NCBI GenBank assembly: GCA_900552675.1
Contig: USAI01000056.1
Coordinates: forward strand, 1 to 14,922
DNA length: 14,922 bases
Reading direction: 5' to 3'
From: an uncultured Prevotella sp.
GTDB taxonomy: Bacteria > Bacteroidota > Bacteroidia > Bacteroidales > Bacteroidaceae
Shown here one piece after another: positions 12,847 through 14,922 of this stretch. Below the pieces are notes generated by a model. The model worked only from the letters and a program-made list of their open reading frames with translations. It had not been told where the DNA came from and did no database searches. Position numbers and translations under genes: made by a program. Every line of letters starts with the position of its first letter. The first letter of the stretch is position 1.

Positions 12847-13329
12847 ATGAAGCAATTATTGAATATGGAAAATAGAAAAGATGAGGGCTTGCAGGCCCTT
12901 GGCGCCAAGACGCGCTACCGCGACGATTATGCCCCCGAGGTGCTTGAAACCTTTGTAAATAAGCATCCAGACAACGACTATTGGGTGCGTTTTAATTGCC
13001 CCGAGTTTACCTCGCTGTGCCCCATTACGGGTCAGCCCGACTTTGCCGAGATACGTATCAGCTATGTGCCCGACGTGCGCATGGTTGAGAGCAAGAGCCT
13101 GAAGCTGTATCTCTTCAGCTTTCGTAACCATGGCGACTTTCATGAAGACTGTGTAAACATAATCATGAAAGACCTCATTCGCCTGATGGATCCCAAATAT
13201 ATTGAGGTGACGGGCCTCTTTACACCGCGTGGTGGCATCAGCATTTATCCCTACGCCAACTATGGTCGCAAGGGCACAAAGTATGAGCAGTTGGCCGAGC
13301 AACGCTTTGCCAACCACGATATGCTGTAA
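12847..13329 (+). CDS. queF: NADPH-dependent 7-cyano-7-deazaguanine reductase QueF
   Basis: Reduces the nitrile of preQ0 to the amine of preQ1 with NADPH, on the way to queuosine in the tRNA wobble base. It is the short, single-domain type (160 residues from the ATG at 12847). Catalytic Cys58 lies in CPEFTSLCPITGQPDF with Asp65, the NADPH/family motif is ESKSLKLYLFSFRNHGDFHEDC, and TPRGGISIYPYANYGRKGTKYE closes the T-fold. The ATG at 12847 lies 2 nt after the yhhQ stop; a second ATG at 12865 gives 154 residues and also fits the family. It shares the preQ1 riboswitch with yhhQ, so its product would repress its own expression. No queC, queD or queE lies nearby. Confidence 0.96.
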   Translation: MKQLLNMENRKDEGLQALGAKTRYRDDYAPEVLETFVNKHPDNDYWVRFNCPEFTSLCPITGQPDFAEIRISYVPDVRMVESKSLKLYLFSFRNHGDFHEDCVNIIMKDLIRLMDPKYIEVTGLFTPRGGISIYPYANYGRKGTKYEQLAEQRFANHDML

Positions 13330-13346
13330 GCTATTCGTGTTTTGTT

Positions 13347-13373
13347 GAAGGCGTTTTCGCTTGAAACGTCTTC
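13347..13373. terminator. hairpin between queF and the AEC permease gene
   Basis: GAAGGCGTTT (13347-13356) pairs with AAACGTCTTC (13364-13373), with one G-T pair and a 7-nt loop. It is followed by GCAAAGGGTTTT rather than a clean T-run. It may cause partial termination or protect the queF message. Confidence 0.45.
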
Positions 13374-13400
13374 GCAAAGGGTTTTAAAAACAAATAGAAG

Positions 13401-14309
13401 ATGGAAAATATTGAGATAATGGTGATACTTTTCACCATTGTTGTGCTGGGTTATGCACTGTGCAAGTTGGGGTATATGGGCGATAAGTTTGACCAGAAAC
13501 TGTCGTCTATCGTGATTGATGTTACCTGTCCGGCTCTGATATTATCGTCGGTGATGGGGGCTGAACTGCCTGACCGCAGCCTTATTCTTCCATTGCTTGG
13601 CATAGGTTTTCTTACCTATATCTTGCTGCTTGTGTTTGGCTTTTGGGTTCCGCGCTTTGTGGCCAAAAGCCGCGACGAGCAGGGCATGATAGGCTTTGCA
13701 TTGATGTTTGCCAATGTAGGCTTTATTGGTTATCCCATTGTTAGTGCTATCTTCGGCCCCAAGGCTGTGTTTTATGCCGCACTGCTCAATATTCCGAACA
13801 CGTTTTTTATTTTTACCGCTGGCGTAATGCTTGTAAAAGGCGAACACAATATGAAGAGCCTTAGCGCCAAGGTGCTGTTCTCGCCCGCCATGATAGCGGC
13901 CTTTGTGGCTGCCCTAATGGTGGCGTTTGGCGTGCGCACCCCCGACATTATTGCCCGTCCCGTAACCATGGTGGGCAATATCACCATTCCGGCAGCATTG
14001 ATGGTGATAGGCTCGTCTATGGCGCGCCTGCCGCTGAAAGAAATTATTGGCAGCCCTAAGGTATATGTTGCCTCGTTGCTTCGCCTCGTTGTTGTGCCAC
14101 TGTCGGTTTATTTCCTGTTCAGATTTTGTGGCGTAAGCGACGTTATCAACAACATCAACACCGTAATTATTGCCATGCCCGTGGCCTCGTATGGCACCAT
14201 GTTTTGCTTGAAATATGGGCGCAACCCCTCGCTGATGACCGAGATGACGTTTGTCACAACCCTGGGGTCGATACTCACCATACCGCTTATCACGCTTTTG
14301 TTTAAATAG
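13401..14309 (+). CDS. AEC-family auxin-efflux-carrier-like permease
   Basis: A 302-residue polytopic inner-membrane protein of the auxin efflux carrier (AEC) family, with about ten hydrophobic helices in two similar halves. Seen are CPALILSSVMGAELP in the first half, FALMFANVGFIGYPIVSAIFG (the N-x-G-F-x-G-x-P family motif), and near the end IPAALMVIGSSMARLPLKEI and MPVASYGTMFCLKYG. Bacterial members export or import small organic acids such as malate or malonate; the substrate here cannot be told. Length is full. It starts 71 nt after queF on the same strand, with a hairpin between, so it may be partly co-transcribed, but nothing links it to queuosine. A short purine run (AGAAG) lies just before the ATG. 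Confidence 0.92.
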   Translation: MENIEIMVILFTIVVLGYALCKLGYMGDKFDQKLSSIVIDVTCPALILSSVMGAELPDRSLILPLLGIGFLTYILLLVFGFWVPRFVAKSRDEQGMIGFALMFANVGFIGYPIVSAIFGPKAVFYAALLNIPNTFFIFTAGVMLVKGEHNMKSLSAKVLFSPAMIAAFVAALMVAFGVRTPDIIARPVTMVGNITIPAALMVIGSSMARLPLKEIIGSPKVYVASLLRLVVVPLSVYFLFRFCGVSDVINNINTVIIAMPVASYGTMFCLKYGRNPSLMTEMTFVTTLGSILTIPLITLLFK

Positions 14310-14570
14310 CCGATGGCCTTAGCGGCGTATGAGTCTTTGTTTTATATTACGTTAACGTTTAGCCAATGTTATGGGCTTAAATTGTTAAAATCGTAATGCT
14401 CCAGAAGGGCCTCCTTTCAAAATAAAAGTTGCGAGCGCGTAAAAGGCCGATTGTAGGGGCGTTAGGCGAAAGTTTTCTGCAAGCGTCTGAGCGTGAGAAG
14501 TTTGTATCGTTTAGGTGGCGTTTTCTTTGTTTTAGTTTCCGAAAAAGAGCCTTCTGTTTTGTGAAAGCAT

Positions 14571-14632
14571 GGGTTTCAGCTTGTGAAACCCAGCATATCA
14601 GGAGGTGAAACCCTTGGTTTCAGGAGGTGAAA
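14571..14632. repeat. hairpin and direct repeats of TGAAACCC/TCAGGAGGTGAAA
   Basis: GGGTTTCA-GCTTG-TGAAACCC (14571-14591) is a perfect 8-bp hairpin. TCAGGAGGTGAAA then occurs at 14598-14610 and 14620-14632 (22-nt period). The second copy lies inside TTTCAGGAGGTGAAA, itself an inverted repeat. All three units share TCA-n5-TGAAA. Confidence 0.8.
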
Positions 14633-14902
14633 TGCGGCATATTGCAAACCGAAAGTGTGCGATTGACCTTGAAAAACCCATCATTTTATGTTGCAAAACA
14701 TGGTGGTAAATTTGGAAAAACAATTATGTGTTGAAGACCTCAGCTGCAATTTTTCTAGAAGCAAACTTTTACTCGATCCTAAAATGTTAATATTTTAGCA
14801 TCTGTTAACAGCTTTATGCCCACCTTTATATCGGCGTATCTCGATATTGGAATAATTTACATAAAACAGCTTAATTTATAATGATTATCGCAAAATTTAA
14901 TG

Positions 14903-14910
14903 TATATTTG
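14903..14910 (+). promoter_or_regulatory. -7 box (TATATTTG) at the window edge
   Basis: Matches TAnnTTTG and lies 12 bp from the window end, so it may drive a gene beyond it. No clear TTTG lies at the -33 distance. Confidence 0.4.
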
Positions 14911-14922
14911 CAGCAAAATTCG

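Larger units (their letters stand above)
14310..14922. other. 613-nt gene-free right end with hairpins and repeats
   Basis: I see no credible gene here. It contains ACGTTAACGT (14349-14358), the repeat cluster at 14571-14632, an imperfect stem at 14678-14706 (CCATCATTTT with AAA-C-ATGGTGG), an AT-rich hairpin CTAAAAT/ATTTTAG (14779-14798), the palindrome CTGTTAACAG (14802-14811), and a TATATTTG -7 box at the far end. It may be an untranslated RNA locus or a decayed region; no homology can be claimed. Confidence 0.5.

Noticed and set aside
14349..14358. ACGTTAACGT palindrome as an origin or operator
   Set aside because: It is a single 10-bp palindrome in AT-rich spacer with no DnaA boxes or neighbouring copies; chance is sufficient.

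Overview
The window looks like chromosomal DNA from a Bacteroidales bacterium, most likely Prevotella or a close relative. Three things point there. The block nusB - yajC - ybbR-like - coaE - DUF5606 is typical of Bacteroidetes. Several genes start behind Bacteroides-type promoters (TTTG, about 19-20 nt, TAnnTTTG). Shine-Dalgarno sequences are mostly absent. The content is mainly housekeeping; I see no phage, plasmid, toxin-antitoxin or defence island, no CRISPR array, and no tRNA or rRNA gene. The most informative material lies between the genes.

Layout. 1-205: gene-free, with one strong hairpin. 206-628 (-): small heat-shock protein Hsp20, with an unusually good Shine-Dalgarno. 850-1299 (+): YhcH/YjgK/YiaL-family protein. 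1344-1520: a non-coding MITE-like inverted-repeat element between two convergent genes. 1528-2517 (-): membrane-anchored alpha/beta hydrolase. 2666-6396 (-): nusB, yajC, ybbR-like, coaE and DUF5606, probably one transcription unit that ends at a hairpin terminator at about 2554-2601. 6638-7228 (+): rplY (bL25), divergent from nusB, with its own promoter and terminator. 7421-8428 (+): pth and an Hsp15-like S4 protein, ending in a 22-bp hairpin. 8557-9063 (-): gamma-carbonic-anhydrase-like hexapeptide protein. 9094-9188: 19-bp tandem repeats. 9354-10595 (+): serB with two N-terminal ACT-like regions behind a leader with three consecutive hairpins. 10860-11963 (-): secreted TlpA/ResA-like thioredoxin protein. 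12061-13329 (+): promoter, preQ1-I riboswitch, yhhQ and queF. 13401-14309 (+): AEC-family permease. 14310-14922: gene-free, with hairpins and repeats and a promoter-like box at the right edge.

How the genes work together. The clearest regulatory unit is the queuosine module. A class I preQ1 riboswitch (5-bp P1, 4-bp pseudoknot, A-rich tail) ends 4 nt before the yhhQ start codon, followed by a probable preQ0/preQ1 importer and by QueF, which makes preQ1 from preQ0. This gives product feedback on uptake and reduction. rplY, pth and the Hsp15-like gene all concern the large subunit and peptidyl-tRNA; Pth and Hsp15 are both known to deal with stalled or dropped-off peptidyl-tRNA. The nusB block combines transcription antitermination, Sec accessory and envelope functions with the last step of CoA synthesis.

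The window is also rich in short repeats: a MITE, the 19-bp array, a 17-19-bp array after a terminator, a duplicated nusB 3' end, a hairpin plus direct repeats between serB and the thioredoxin gene, and a repeat cluster near 14.6 kb. I found no convincing new multi-gene system. The best candidates for something undescribed are the serB leader and these repeat elements.
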